From Bugulina stolonifera (taxonomy: Eukaryota > Bryozoa > Gymnolaemata > Cheilostomatida > Bugulidae): a DNA stretch of 64,000 nucleotides. The notes beneath the pieces were generated by a model. It did no database searches. It saw only the letters and a list, made by a program, of their open reading frames with translations, and had not been told where the DNA came from. Both the position numbers and the translations under genes were made by a program. Shown one piece after another: positions 33,905 to 44,962 of this stretch; within the stretch, counting starts at the first letter, position 1, and each line of letters begins with the position of its first letter. The DNA is taken from NCBI GenBank assembly GCA_935421135.1, contig OW285191.1, forward strand, positions 12,093,700-12,157,699. Reading direction: 5' to 3'.

Positions 33905-35471
33905 AGACTATCCCAACTATATTTTACTCCTAGACTCCCATCGGCTCTAGGAGGAGTCAAACGCCTGACTTATAACAAAAAGTCAAGAGAAAAAATTAAA
34001 GCCTCCAATGCACTCAAGTGGTTACAAGATCAAGACGCCTATACTCTACACAAACCGATAAGAAATAAATTTCCCAGGCGTAAAACTATTGTCTCTGGCA
34101 TGAATGAGCAACTACAAATAGACCTAATTGATGTTCAGAGACTCAAGAAGGATAATGACAATACCAAATATTTACTCACCGCAATAGATGTCTTCTCTAA
34201 GCGCGCATGGGTGATTCCCATTAAATCGAAATCGGGGGAAGACATCTGCTCAGCCTTAGGCAAGATACTCTCGAATACAGAGTTTCGCACTGTGCAGAGC
34301 GACAAAGGTAAAGAATTTCTGAATAAACAGGTACAGGATCTCTTCAAGGAACGGAATATACCCTAAAAGCAGATACATTTTGCGAGTTTTAACTTTTGCG
34401 AATTTCGCGAGTGACAAACTCGCAAATAATTTCCATCGCTATTAATATCTGCTTTCAAACTGATTTAAATAATTTCTGGTTTAAACAGACCATACATGCA
34501 GCTATATAGCTATATGATACATAGTTGAATATGTTACAAAGCAGCAACTATTTACTATAACATAATCTGTAAGTAGCCTAGAGTAGGAGCTTAATCAGAG
34601 GATTTTTAACAAGCTATGGTAATTACTTTACCTCACAGGTGGGCTTACTGCACTATATAGAAGTCAGCTGTAGTTTTGTACTGTATGTAAGTGGGGTTTA
34701 AATCTGAGTAAACATAGAGCTTAGCTAAGCTTGGTTTTAATGCTGAAATATGCTTAAACATCAATTTTTGGACTTAAACAACTTTCGCGATAGGCCAAAC
34801 TCGCTAAATATTTCTATCGCAAATTGCTCCAGGATTAGCAAACTCGCAAAACTTTCTTCCGCGAAATATTTCTGCTTTTAGGGTATCTCATTTTACGAGT
34901 CAGAATGAGCATGTAAAAGCGTCGGTGGTCGAGCGCTTTAACAGGACATTTCAAACGTCTTTATACAGATGGTTCACGCACACGAACAACACGCTACATT
35001 GAAATACTAGATGAGCTTGTTGCTAGTTATAACAACCGGTACAATAGGAGTATAAGAATCGCACCAAATGAGGTTACAGTAGAAAATCAGGAAGATATCT
35101 GGTTGAGGTTATATCCACCGACTCTGAAAACCTCGAAACCGAAACTACGTGTTGGTGATTTTGTTAGAATATCTAAGGCAAGAACAACCTTCAAGAGAGG
35201 TTATACAGCATCATGGAGCATGGAGGTATACGTGGTAAGCAGCATTCAAAAAACCAATCTCGTTGTTTATAAAATCGAAGATATGAATCAGGACCCAATA
35301 CTCGGAACTTTCTATGAAAGCGAACTACAGAAAGTAACCAAACCTTCCTCATATAAAATTAAAAATATTATAAAGAAAAAGACTGTGCGCGAGAGAACTA
35401 AATACTTTGTAAAATGGATTGGGTATCCTGAAAGCGTTAATCAATGGGTTGACCAAGATGATCTTATCTGA
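33899..35471 (+). pseudogene. Polinton DDE integrase with C-terminal chromodomain, interrupted by a MITE
   Basis: The frame opens with MSRLSQLYFTPRLP at 33899. The retroviral-type core shows the first Asp in LQIDLIDVQ, the second in TVQSDKGKEF, and, past the MITE at 34361-34883, the Glu in VVERFNRTF. A further frame break lies near 35000 (ACAT-TGA). From 35103 an SH3-like segment (KLRVGDFVRI) is followed by a chromodomain-like end (YFVKWIGYPESVNQWV). Polinton integrases insert the linear element into host DNA, and the chromodomain is thought to guide targeting. The MITE and frame break make this copy inactive. Confidence 0.88.
34361..34883. mobile_element. TA-flanked MITE copy 2
   Basis: Same family as 31051-31528, inverted relative to it: CCCTAAAAGCAGA and TCTGCTTTTAGGG ends with TA on each side (34359-34360, 34884-34885). 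At 523 bp it is 45 bp longer than copy 1. It splits the integrase core. Confidence 0.92.
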
Positions 35472-35702
35472 CAGTCTTCCTTCATTACTTCTTAGCAATG
35501 TGATTCTTGTTAGCAATTTTTTTTATTTTATCTGCATTACTTCTTTTGAAAGCTAAGTAACAAACTGGTGATGGTAGCTCGTATAGTACATTTTACCCCA
35601 ATAAAATATCCAAGAACTGAAATAACATTTCATTTCACGAATTTATAAAAGTAACATCAAAATATAGAGCATTACAACTCTGTTGATAACTGTGCAAGCA
35701 AC

Positions 35703-36302
35703 ATGTCGGAGTTTTACATGACGCTTCCTTCTAACGCCTGCTTAGATATATTTTCAAACAATACTCTTACCAATTACACGATTAAACTTGATGGTCCACT
35801 AAGGTTAGAGGGTAAGTGAGCTGTTGGACCGACAGAAATGCACTATCCCAATTCCTGGGATAATATCACAGATGGGAGAATCATAGTTAAACAAAATAAC
35901 CCTAACAGCTTAAAAGTCATGAATATTAAGAGTGGCCGTTATCGAGCGATTGATGATGTGTTATCCGGAATACGACATTGTCTGACGGGTTTTAAAATTG
36001 AAAACACAGTGTCCGTGTTCTATGATACGATACAAAACTATTGCTGTGTTAGAATAAGTGCTAATGATCTAGAAATGAAAATGAGTGAGAATCTATCCAA
36101 TATACTAGGATTGGAAAGTCGATTCTACGGGATAGGCGAGTCCAAAGGTATTCGCCAGTGTGACATTGCCGAGGGATTCACCTCACTGTACGTATACTCA
36201 AACATTGTGCAACCGCAAATTGGATCAGTATATATTTTTCCAAGGAACAGAAATGTGAATATTTCAATTCCCATGGATTATCTCCCCTTTTTAAGGACTT
36301 GA
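35703..36302 (+). pseudogene. Polinton conserved ORF, MSEFY type, one internal TGA
   Basis: ATG at 35703 gives MSEFYMTLPSNACLDIF and NNTLTNYTIKL, then a TGA at 35817-35819 inside otherwise continuous sequence. The frame resumes with HYPNSWDNI and runs to 36302. N-termini of this type are found in cnidarian and other Polintons, generally near capsid genes; the role is not established. The C-terminal end appears to run into protease sequence read in another frame, suggesting a deletion at about 36.2 kb. Confidence 0.65.
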
Positions 36303-36613
36303 GTGATAAATTATCAACTATAGATAAATGTTTCAAGTACAAAAAACAACCGCTGCAGAGCGATTATACAAATGTTTGCGGAAATTACTGTGTGATATTT
36401 TGCATGTTGAAAGGTAGAGGGTTTAGACTTTCATCAATTACCAAAATATTTGTACTTACTGATCAATCTACTGAGAGGGATCATGTTTTGAAGTACTTTG
36501 TGGAGGATACATTTCCAGAGTTATCTGTTCATGGAAATATTCCTTCTATCCATCAGGTTAATGGGTTTAGTAAGCAGGAATGTCAATGTAAATGTTTGGT
36601 GATAGGTGATTGA
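36245..36613 (+). pseudogene. Polinton cysteine protease (adenain-like), C-terminal remnant
   Basis: One frame reads EYFNSHGLSP at about 36261, matching the YFDSxG motif of these proteases. It continues to LQSDYTNVCGNYCVIFC, where the Cys of VCGNYC corresponds to the catalytic cysteine, and ends at 36613. The N-terminal part with the catalytic His is missing. In Polintons this enzyme is expected to process virion proteins. A deletion that also removed the capsid genes would explain both truncations. Confidence 0.7.
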
Positions 36614-37074
36614 TTACTTGCTAATCTAGTGTAATTACTAATGCTTGTATACAAGTTACAAATTATTTAACCACCGTTTATTTTTTATTTGTTCTATACA
36701 CAGAAATATAAATGTCATTCTACAAGCGCGTATTGTACAGTTAATTTGTAGAATCGATTTAACTAATTACAATGTTGATACCAAAACCAATTGTTTTTTT
36801 TTTACAAAAATAACATCAACTATTACCAAATATCTACCTCACTGTATTACACCTAGATAATATTATTATGCGTAGCACACAATAGACAAATGTAACTACA
36901 AAGAGAGTGATCATTTACACAAGAATCTGTTAAAAATATGAAGGTTTACACATGTATTATTTGATACAAGTAGGTTGTAAAACCATACAAACTAGCATAC
37001 ATACAAATATACATGTATATCAATACACACACACACAGTGCATTTGCTGAAACAACTATTATTAAAATACAAAT
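36614..37074. other. Intergenic, Polinton interior
   Basis: AT-rich with a short (AC)n run at about 37028. Convergent ends of the protease remnant and the minus-strand ORF; no gene seen. Confidence 0.4.
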
Positions 37075-38092
37075 CTAGAATTTAATCATTCGCCTCGCCT
37101 TTAGAACACACCTGCACTGACTGCCGTTGTGAGTTTGGTGTTGGCGGCACACCGGACAGTAGCCATAGCAGGTGTTCCCGCCTTTCATGCACTCGCTATA
37201 ATTTTCGCACAAAGGAGCACTCCACTTGTCATCCTCGTCTTCGCTGAAACAGGACCTAGATTCTTCATTCGTTGGAGGTGGTACTTGTTGCATTTTCACC
37301 GAGGATGATGTGGATGGTGGACTTTCTTTTAGCAGAGTTAGTGTGGTAGGTGGACGTGAAACGTCGATGAAGGAGATATCGTGAAACTCTTTATTGTTTT
37401 GGGTCTTTTTCTTCCCATGGTAAATCATTATTATAGGGCACTTACCCTTCACATCACTTTTCACCCAGTTTGGAACGAATAGCTTTCCTTCTAGTGGCTC
37501 TCCCTTATGCTCTGTACAAATCTCGGTTAGCAGTCCTTCCCCATTTTTCGTGTCGACCTTTTTGCATGCCAAGACTTCAAATACAGTTCCACTCTCGAAC
37601 TCTCCCAACCGATACAGCTTGTTAGTCATCCCCAAGTCCTTTACGTCCATTTTCCGGTAAGCAAAAAAACAGCTTTCCTAAAAAATCAAGAAATTACAGC
37701 TGCCTATTTATCATTTCTAACTAATGTACTCAAGTTGTCTACTTCTGGGCGATAAAAGAGAGAATAACTTCATAGCTTCTATATTACATGTTAGATGTCT
37801 GTCTATGAAACATCCAGTAATTATATGCGTTTACTCTATCCACAATAGGAGGATGATTTACTGTGATGACTCTGATGGATTTTAGAAACAACATTATACT
37901 AAGAAGTACTACAATTACACTGATTTATTAGTATTGTTATTATATTACACTACCTGGTGTTTTCTTACGTAAAACTAAGAAAAAAATCAAAGGAAATGTA
38001 ACTAATAACCATGCATCTGAAAAAAGAAATTTTATTTACCTTAGCTTGGCTGCTTGTTCCCTAATGAGCTCTAGTTTCCTTTTTGCAGACAT
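37075..38092 (-). CDS. Unfamiliar minus-strand Polinton-associated protein with Cys-rich tail
   Basis: A continuous 191-codon frame runs from an ATG at 37650 to a TGA-side stop at 37075. The first half contains LFVPNWVKSDVKGKCPIIMI, which I cannot assign. A Ser/Pro-rich linker follows, then a compact cysteine-rich end (CENYSECMKGGNTCYGYCP and CRQHQTH) likely to bind metal. Upstream, 38092-38040 encodes MSAKRKLELIREQAAKLR ending at a clean GT donor, and a TTTTTTAG acceptor lies at 37678, but the two sides are not in the same phase as read. It is the only long frame within the Polinton without an internal stop. Single-strand DNA binding is one possibility, but this is inference. Confidence 0.55.
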
Positions 38093-38204
38093 TTCTCTCT
38101 TTTTATCTTGCTCTCTCAAATGTGATTTCTTACTCAAATTTGAATTTGTGTGCTAAATATCTCAGTTTGCCCCCCTTTTATATGGATTGCTAGTTAGCTT
38201 TTGT

Positions 38205-38515
38205 TAGGATTAATGATTCAACAGAATTATGTGTTGCAGCTGTGGTGGAACCACTCGGTAATTCATCTATTTATTAACGTCAAAGTTATACATTCTCACG
38301 TACACAAACATACATACTAATAATTATTTCCTAACATCTCTGTAGATTGTTAGGTAGGTTATTTTGGATTAATGAATCAATAGAGTTATGACTGTATTGC
38401 AGGTGTGGTAAAATGACCTGTTATTTAATCCATTGCTTAATGATAAAATTAACCATTTCACGTACATAAACAATTATACACTAATAGTTATTACCTAGCA
38501 TCTCTGTAGAGATCT
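38205..38515. repeat. Imperfect tandem duplication, about 175 bp
   Basis: The blocks around 38210-38340 and 38370-38512 share GGATTAATGAATCAA-, CACGTACA- and ACATCTCTGTAGA-type segments in the same order. The second copy extends into the next spacer. Confidence 0.6.
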
Positions 38516-39559
38516 CTAGTTCCAAGTGTCCAATCCATTAGAATACATGCATATTTTGTTGAACAGTTAAATAATGGTAATTCTATTGAGGTACAGAGTG
38601 TGAGGCGCGAACTTGGTGAGCAAGTAAGTATTACCTTAAATTCTTTGAATGGAGTAATTGTGTGTAATTTCTTTTGTAGAGAATTATTCTGACAAACTAA
38701 AAAATATAATATTTTTGTCACATTCTTGTTTTCTTGTTGCAGATTAATGAACCTAAAATTGATCTAGACGTAAGCAGTTCAGTAACAGACTGATAAATAT
38801 ACAACTCAGGTATGCAGTATGTTATAATACATAGCTCAGTGACACTTGATTAATTAATTTTCCAACTTGAATTCACATAGCGTTGTCATTTTTTTTGTAG
38901 CTACTTTGGTATGTTAGTTGCTGAACAGTTGTAACTAAAGGGAGAACATTTGTTTGCCCATGTAAGTGCTTTAGCCTATGACCAGTGTATGTTTAAGTGT
39001 GCACTGTATATTATCCTTACAATACAATGGACCTTTACATGACAATGTTTGGAATATGGAAATTCATTAAATACACTCACTTTGAAGGAGTTTGTATAGA
39101 TAATCAAATAACATATTCGTTAATATACATGTACTATGCCGTGTAGAATAATATAGTAGTTGAGTTGTATTACTATTTCCAGCCCCCTCATGTATTTAAT
39201 ATTTTTGACTTACATATACATCCACATAGCGTTGATGTGTTTTGTAGATTGTTTGAGATATCTGATACCTGATGTGAATTAGAGGAAGAAAAATTTGACC
39301 CATTCACTGTAGGGTCATTATTATTTGTATTTTACTTTGGTGTTGTAATAGTATTGTGTTATCGTTCTTCATGGTTTAGAGAAAACTTTTGTTGATCCAT
39401 TTTAAAAATATTTTAGATCACTATTCTATTCTACTTGGATTCGCGTATACTAGCCGTTAAAAGATAAAAGATTTATTTACGAATAAGATGTCTGGATTGT
39501 ATACATACTATATCTTACAGCTGACTTTGTAAAGGTAAGCAGTAGATTTTTTGCCAAAC
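38516..39559. other. Spacer upstream of polymerase gene
   Basis: AT-rich, several GT/AG-like signals but no exon supported; may hold the polymerase promoter. Confidence 0.35.
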
Positions 39560-42323
39560 ATGGAGTCAACCGAATTCAAGTGCTCTCGTTGTCCAAGTTA
39601 TTTTGCAACAAAGGCAACTTTAAACAGACATGTCCTCACGATTCATAATGTTGAAAACGCAAAATTTTCATGTGTGAAATGCAATAAAACATTCAAAAGA
39701 AGAGATCACTTGGCTCGCCATACTAAAACCCACAATCTTTTTGAGAATGAATCCAATCAGGTAAAGAACACAATTTTCAACATCTGCGATCGCTGTGGTA
39801 AAGGTTTTGCAAGGAAAGATAATTTGCACAGGCATATGAAAACTCACCTAGTTTCTAAAAAGAAAACTACAACAGCTAACCCCAGCACTTCCATACCTAG
39901 TCACACCATGACACATAACTCAAATTCTCACCTATCAGATAGCGAAATTGATGCTAACCAAAACGATGACAACATTGATCTGGAACGACTATTACACAAA
40001 TATAAAACTTCCACTGACACATATTTTAAAAGGGGTAGAATTATACATGTATGTGATGTCAACGATAGGAGATTTGAGTTTCCAAACAGGTGTTATCAAC
40101 CAAATGATTCAATATTTGACGTGTTACTTGACAGGGCAAATATCTTGGTAAGCAGTGAGAGAAGATTCTATCCTTATAGCATTACATATGATATTGAAAC
40201 ATTCATGTGTAAAGATGATTTATTACCTGACACTGCGAAGATGTCATTCAGTGCAAAACACAAGTTTTTGAGTATTAGTGTGTGTTCAAATGTACCATGA
40301 TATACCAATGCCAGGTGTTTTATCAATGCAGGAAGCGAAACTGAGCTCATTAATACCTTCGTTAATTACTTGAGTCCAGTTAGTGATACTAGCTATCAGC
40401 TGTTGTTTTCTGAATACAGCGACGTCATCGTGGAGTTAGAGGATTTTGTTAATAAACAGGAGGAGATTGAACATGACTTTGCTAATTTCAGGTTTTCAAA
40501 TCCTAGGTTATATGCATCACGTGCACCCTCTAAGCTCTGTGAACGCTTCCTGCAGTACTTACAGTGCATACCTGTAATAGGTTTACAATTCTCAGGCATA
40601 TGATTTGAATGTCATGAAGGGTCCACTTTTGAAACGCTTGCACCAAACTGGTAAAATCAAATATACAATAAAACGAGAAAACAAGCTACAATGTATTCAG
40701 ACTGAGGAGTTTAAATTTGTAGATATAATTAACTTCATTGCACCAGGCTTTAGTTATGACAAATATGAAGGCATTTGGTTGTAAACAACAAAAAGGTTAC
40801 TTTCCATATGAGTATGTTACTGACATTCAAAAATTGGATGAGGCAAGCTTGCCTCCACATTCGGCATTTTTAGCTCGATTAAAAATGATAATATTTCCAC
40901 AGAGGAGTATGCATATTGTGAGAAAGTTTGGAGGGAAAACAAAATTAGAATCATGGCCGATTTCTTACCCTGGTATTCATTTCTTGACGTTGGAATGGAA
41001 TGATTTATTACAGTTAGATCCAGATGTTGGAAACTTTGTTTCCAGTTTGCAGGCTAGAACCATGGCAACACCAAAAAGCATGACTGAGATGCAAATTATT
41101 CATGCATTGGAATATGGTGAATTTTTTGGGTTGATTGAGTGTGATATTAGCGTGCCAAGTGATTTAAAACCCAAGTTTTCTGAAGTGCAGCCAATTTTCA
41201 AAAATATCACTGTGTCTAAGAGAGATTTGAGTGAAAATATGATAGAATTTGGCGAAGAATCAGGACATTTAAAATGCGGACAGAGAATGTTGATAGGTAG
41301 CATGTTTGGTGAAAAGATTTTACTGCTTACCTCCCTAGCACGCTGGTATTTGCAAAAAGGATTGAAAATCACACGGGTGTATCAGATAGTTCAGTACAAA
41401 CCTAGGAAATGTTTTAAAAAATTTTGTGATTCTGTAAGTGACTCGAGGAGGTTGGGTGATTCTAGTCCGGATAGTAGTATCTTGGCAGATACTGCCAAGT
41501 TGATTGGGAATTCTGTTTATGGGAAATTGATTACCAATAAAGAGAAACATCGGGAGATAACTTACACAGACAGTGATCACAAAGCTTCAATTAAAGTGAA
41601 AAGTCAGAGGTTTATTTCTTTGGAGGAGCCTTGTACTGAGTTTTAGGAGGTAACGCGGGAAAAGTCACGTGTGGTACTGGATACACCTGTCATTTTAGGA
41701 TTTCATTCCTGCAATATGCTAAGCTGAGAATGCTTCAGTTTTATTATGATTGTATTGATAAATTTGTGGCGAGAAATGATTTTCAGTATATAGAGACTGA
41801 TACAGATTCTGCTTACATGGCACTGTCAGATGAACTTGAAAATGTGATTAGACCAGATATGAGAGAACAGTTTTATTCAGAGTACAGACAATGGTTTCCC
41901 AGACCATATTGCAGCTCACATCACCAAGATTTCTTAGCGAAGAAGTTGAAAGGTAGTGAATGGGTGCCTGGAGAGTGTTGTAAAAGTCAGCTGAGCTATG
42001 ACAGACGTACTCCGGGTTTGTTCAAAAGCGAGTTCTTGGGTAGTGGCATGATAGCTCTCAATTCTAAGACATACTACTGCTGGGGAGATAATTCCCAGAA
42101 GTTCAGTACAAAAGGAATTAGCAAAAAACTGAATACACCTACAAGAGAGCAGTTCTTGGAGGTTTTGAGGTCTAAAAAACCTGTGCGTGGTATAAATACC
42201 GGCTTTATTAAACGAGGCAATGATTTGTATAGTTACGCTAAACTAAGAACTGGTCTAACCTATTTTTATGCTAAGCGAAAGGTGTGTCAGGATGGTGTAT
42301 CAACTCTACCTATTGATTTGTAA
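39560..42323 (+). pseudogene. Polinton protein-primed DNA polymerase B with N-terminal C2H2 fingers, broken
   Basis: The first ATG is 39560. Residues 1-110 carry three C2H2 zinc fingers (CSRCPSYF, CVKCNKTFKRRDH, CDRCGKGFARKDN). The exonuclease follows: Exo I-like YDIETFM, then a TGA at 40298, then Exo II-like NSQAYDLN near 40600 in a shifted frame. The polymerase domain has KAFGCKQQKGYFPYE, the motif B-like KLIGNSVYGKLI at about 41490, and the palm motif ETDTDSAYMAL at about 41790, ending in stop at 42321. At least four breaks (a nonsense codon and several frame changes) are visible. The enzyme would replicate the element from a protein primer; this copy cannot. Confidence 0.88.
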
Positions 42324-43171
42324 ATAAGCATGGGCTAATATACACACATACACACACCTATAACCCCTAGTGTATAGGTTTCTCAGTTGACAGTCATGTA
42401 TTTATGTACTTGAATTTTGTATTGTGTATTGTGCAATGTATATATATACATAATATTGTGTTCTTATTTTTTATTTTGTGTATGAACAATTTCTACCTTG
42501 TACATTTTATTCCTTCCTATAGTTGTTATTTAGGCTCACTTCATTAGTGATTATATATAGTGACATTTTTAGGATGTATAAATTTACTAACAAATATATT
42601 CAAGTTCTATCCAATGTATATTGGTCTATTAATGATTTGTGGGTGGAGTCATCATATACTTATTTAGTGCATAATTTTGCAACGTAAGCTCATGAATAAT
42701 TAATAATGATGATGAAATCAGCATATGCATATTCATTAATCCGGCTTATTTATCCAATAATCCAGCTGAATTATCTACTAATACCTATGATTAACACTTT
42801 TATTTCCCCTTTTACAAGCCCCCCTCAACCTCCTCACTAAACCCCCTCAACCTCCTAAAAAACCCCCTCATTTTGGGGATCCAAATGCACGCCTATTATT
42901 ACTCTTAATTAATCTAGTGAAACGTTAAATAAATGTATTCGATCGATCGTTAATCTTAGTAAATTATCGTTTTCGTTGGCCATTTCCCATTTTTGAAACT
43001 CCATTTACTGATTTTAGATTGAGGTTTTCAATTTAAATTTATTTTAGTTAAAAAAAATGGATTGCATAAATTCTAATTTTGATCTAGCAGGTAGATTAAA
43101 AGATAAAATTTCAGTCACCCTGCACCCCCACACAGTGGTGCGCCTGTTTTAAGGGGAGATTGTACTGTCAG
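42324..43171. other. Spacer right of polymerase
   Basis: Contains a C-rich block near 42815-42880 with CCCCCTCAACCTCCT repeated. No gene seen; this might include the Polinton right part, but no terminal repeat was matched here. Confidence 0.35.
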
Positions 43172-43621
43172 CCTCAACCTCAACCTGAAAGCAGCCATTC
43201 TTCTAGTACACACCGTATAAGCACTATGACCATTCAGACAACTGATCTTCCAACAGTTGTGGGTATGTCAGTAAGCTCTTTTAGCATGCAATGTTAACAC
43301 AGCCTTTTAAGCGGTGGGTAAGCAGCAGTTAGTAACAGTAATAGATAAAGTATCTTAGTAATCCTGTGTGTATGCGTTGTGTTTATTTGTGTTCTTGTGG
43401 GTTCTTGAAATTTTAAATGGGTTGTTGTTGCGTTTGTTTTAGATTGGAGCGTCATGGGCCCTGTGCTGGGTGTGGCCCTAATTGTTGTAATATTTTGCAT
43501 AATTTTATTTGTGTGCTGTCGTCGCCGGCGTCAGTCGGCGGCGGCAGTAATGTTAAGAGGTCGTCCCTTTGGGGGCGATCTAGAACTTGTGAAGCCAGCT
43601 GAGGATGATGTGTTAGGATAA
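43172..43621 (+). CDS. 3' end of a single-pass membrane protein gene (two exons, partial)
   Basis: Exon 43172-43262 follows a CTGTCAG acceptor and encodes a Pro/Ser/Thr-rich stalk (PQPQPESSHSSSTHRISTMT) ending at a phase-1 GTATGT donor. Exon 43443-43621 follows TTTTAG and encodes WSVMGPVLGVALIVVIF, a hydrophobic helix of about 22 residues, then CCRRRRQ as stop-transfer and a short acidic tail to TAA. The splice phases agree (G|AT, Asp). The 5' exons are not recognisable to the left, where the Polinton lies, so the gene may be truncated or its earlier exons may lie beyond the element. Probable type I membrane protein of unknown function. Confidence 0.6.
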
Positions 43622-43984
43622 ATTCTTAAAAACTAACCTATCTGTGTAGTATCTGTGTCTATTTTATCTGCACACCCCCCAAAAAATAAACTGTTGTCCT
43701 AACAGTAAAGCATATTGCAATCACCCAACCATTCAACCATCAATTGATTCGGCATGACTACAAAAGGTAAATATTCTGGTAGCGCAGAGGCTTGTTATCA
43801 TTAACTGTTCAAGTGCTTGACTCTCTGGCCATCCAATTAGTATTGGTATATATAGATAATCATGTGTTCAATTTAACCAAGGGTATTATGTGTAAATATA
43901 TGTACATGGACAATAAGGCTAGGTTGACTATATCTAAATAGTCAGATAATATTTATCTTGAAACACCAGTATTTCAGGTGATGT
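43622..43984. other. Short spacer
   Basis: AT-rich 3' flank of the membrane exon; AATAAA at about 43685. No gene. Confidence 0.4.
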
Positions 43985-44132
43985 CACTTGTCCTGTACCT
44001 AATACACGTATGTGGTGTTTTTCAAATTAGCAAAAAAATTGACCAAAGCTTTAGTTGGCCAGTTCTATGCTCAATTGGAATTAACAAAGAAAGCTGAATA
44101 ATGGTCTTTTGTGTTTATATTGGTTCAATATT
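43985..44132 (+). repeat. Right copy of the inverted repeat flanking the Polinton region
   Basis: Matches 29776-29936 in reverse complement (GTGATGTCACTTGTCCTG to GTTTATATTGGTTC). It stops abruptly where gypsy Pol sequence begins. Confidence 0.7.
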
Positions 44133-44897
44133 GATGTTTGCAAGGGCCGTCAGGTCCAGCCTGGGGAAGCCAGAGAACCGTCCAGTGGACTACAAGGTGT
44201 TTGAGAGGTCAGAAAATGAAAGGAAAGGGGCAGCGAGGAAGAAATTGGAATTTAACACCGAGCAAAGCCCCAACACGAGTTGGCGATAGGGGAAAGAGTG
44301 TGGATCAAAGCCCCGATGGATACGGGGAAAGAAGGTTTTGTCGTCAAGAAAGCCCAGCACCCAGATAGCTACTGGGTGAAGGTGGGAGACGGCGAAGTTA
44401 GACGTAACCGCAAACATCTGTTCTCCTTAGAGGGGACTCATGAAGGCGGAAATGTTGAGGTAGTTCCTGGGAACTCAGCTCACTATGAGCCCGAGGGCAC
44501 CGGCGCTCTAGAGCTTGAGGGCGAAACCCCGAATGCTAACACGATGCCCCGTCCAAACGAAAATACTGAAGAAGATAGAGCCTCAGAAAACGGGGCGGAA
44601 CATCTAGGCACCGACACAGGTGTACAAGAGCCGGAAAATCAGGCTGAGGATGAGAACACTGACCTAGTGGCCGGTCATAACCAGAATCTCGAAGCAGAAA
44701 GCCAACAGAGAACGGAAGAAAATGCCCCTACGAATGGGGAAACCTCCGGGACTCAAACCTCTGGAGGTGCCAAAGAGCCCCCAGACCCGACCGATCCCCA
44801 GACCATTGCAGAACCGGAAACATCGAAACCGAAGACCCGCACTAGGTACGGAAGAGCAGTGAAACGCCCAAACCGGGACGTCTATCAGTATTACTAA
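44125..44897 (+). pseudogene. C-terminal part of a Ty3/gypsy-type Pol (post-integrase)
   Basis: The first frame has ILMFARAVRSSLGKP, corresponding to the conserved segment just after the gypsy integrase core. After one frame change GERVWIKAP and VRRNRKHLFSLEG follow, then a long acidic low-complexity stretch and the terminal TRTRYGRAVKRPNRD motif before TAA. GC content is clearly higher than in the surrounding DNA. Protease, RT, RNase H and the integrase catalytic core are absent, so only the 3' end of the element remains, cut at the inverted repeat on its left. Confidence 0.75.
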
Positions 44898-44962
44898 ACT
44901 GTATTTATGACGCAGTACTACTAAAGTGTCTATTACACCTTAGCTTCATTATCCACTGTAGT

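Noticed and set aside
43417..43602. 61-codon frame MGCCCVCFRLERHG
   Set aside because: A different frame across the membrane exon; the spliced frame with the transmembrane helix explains the sequence better.
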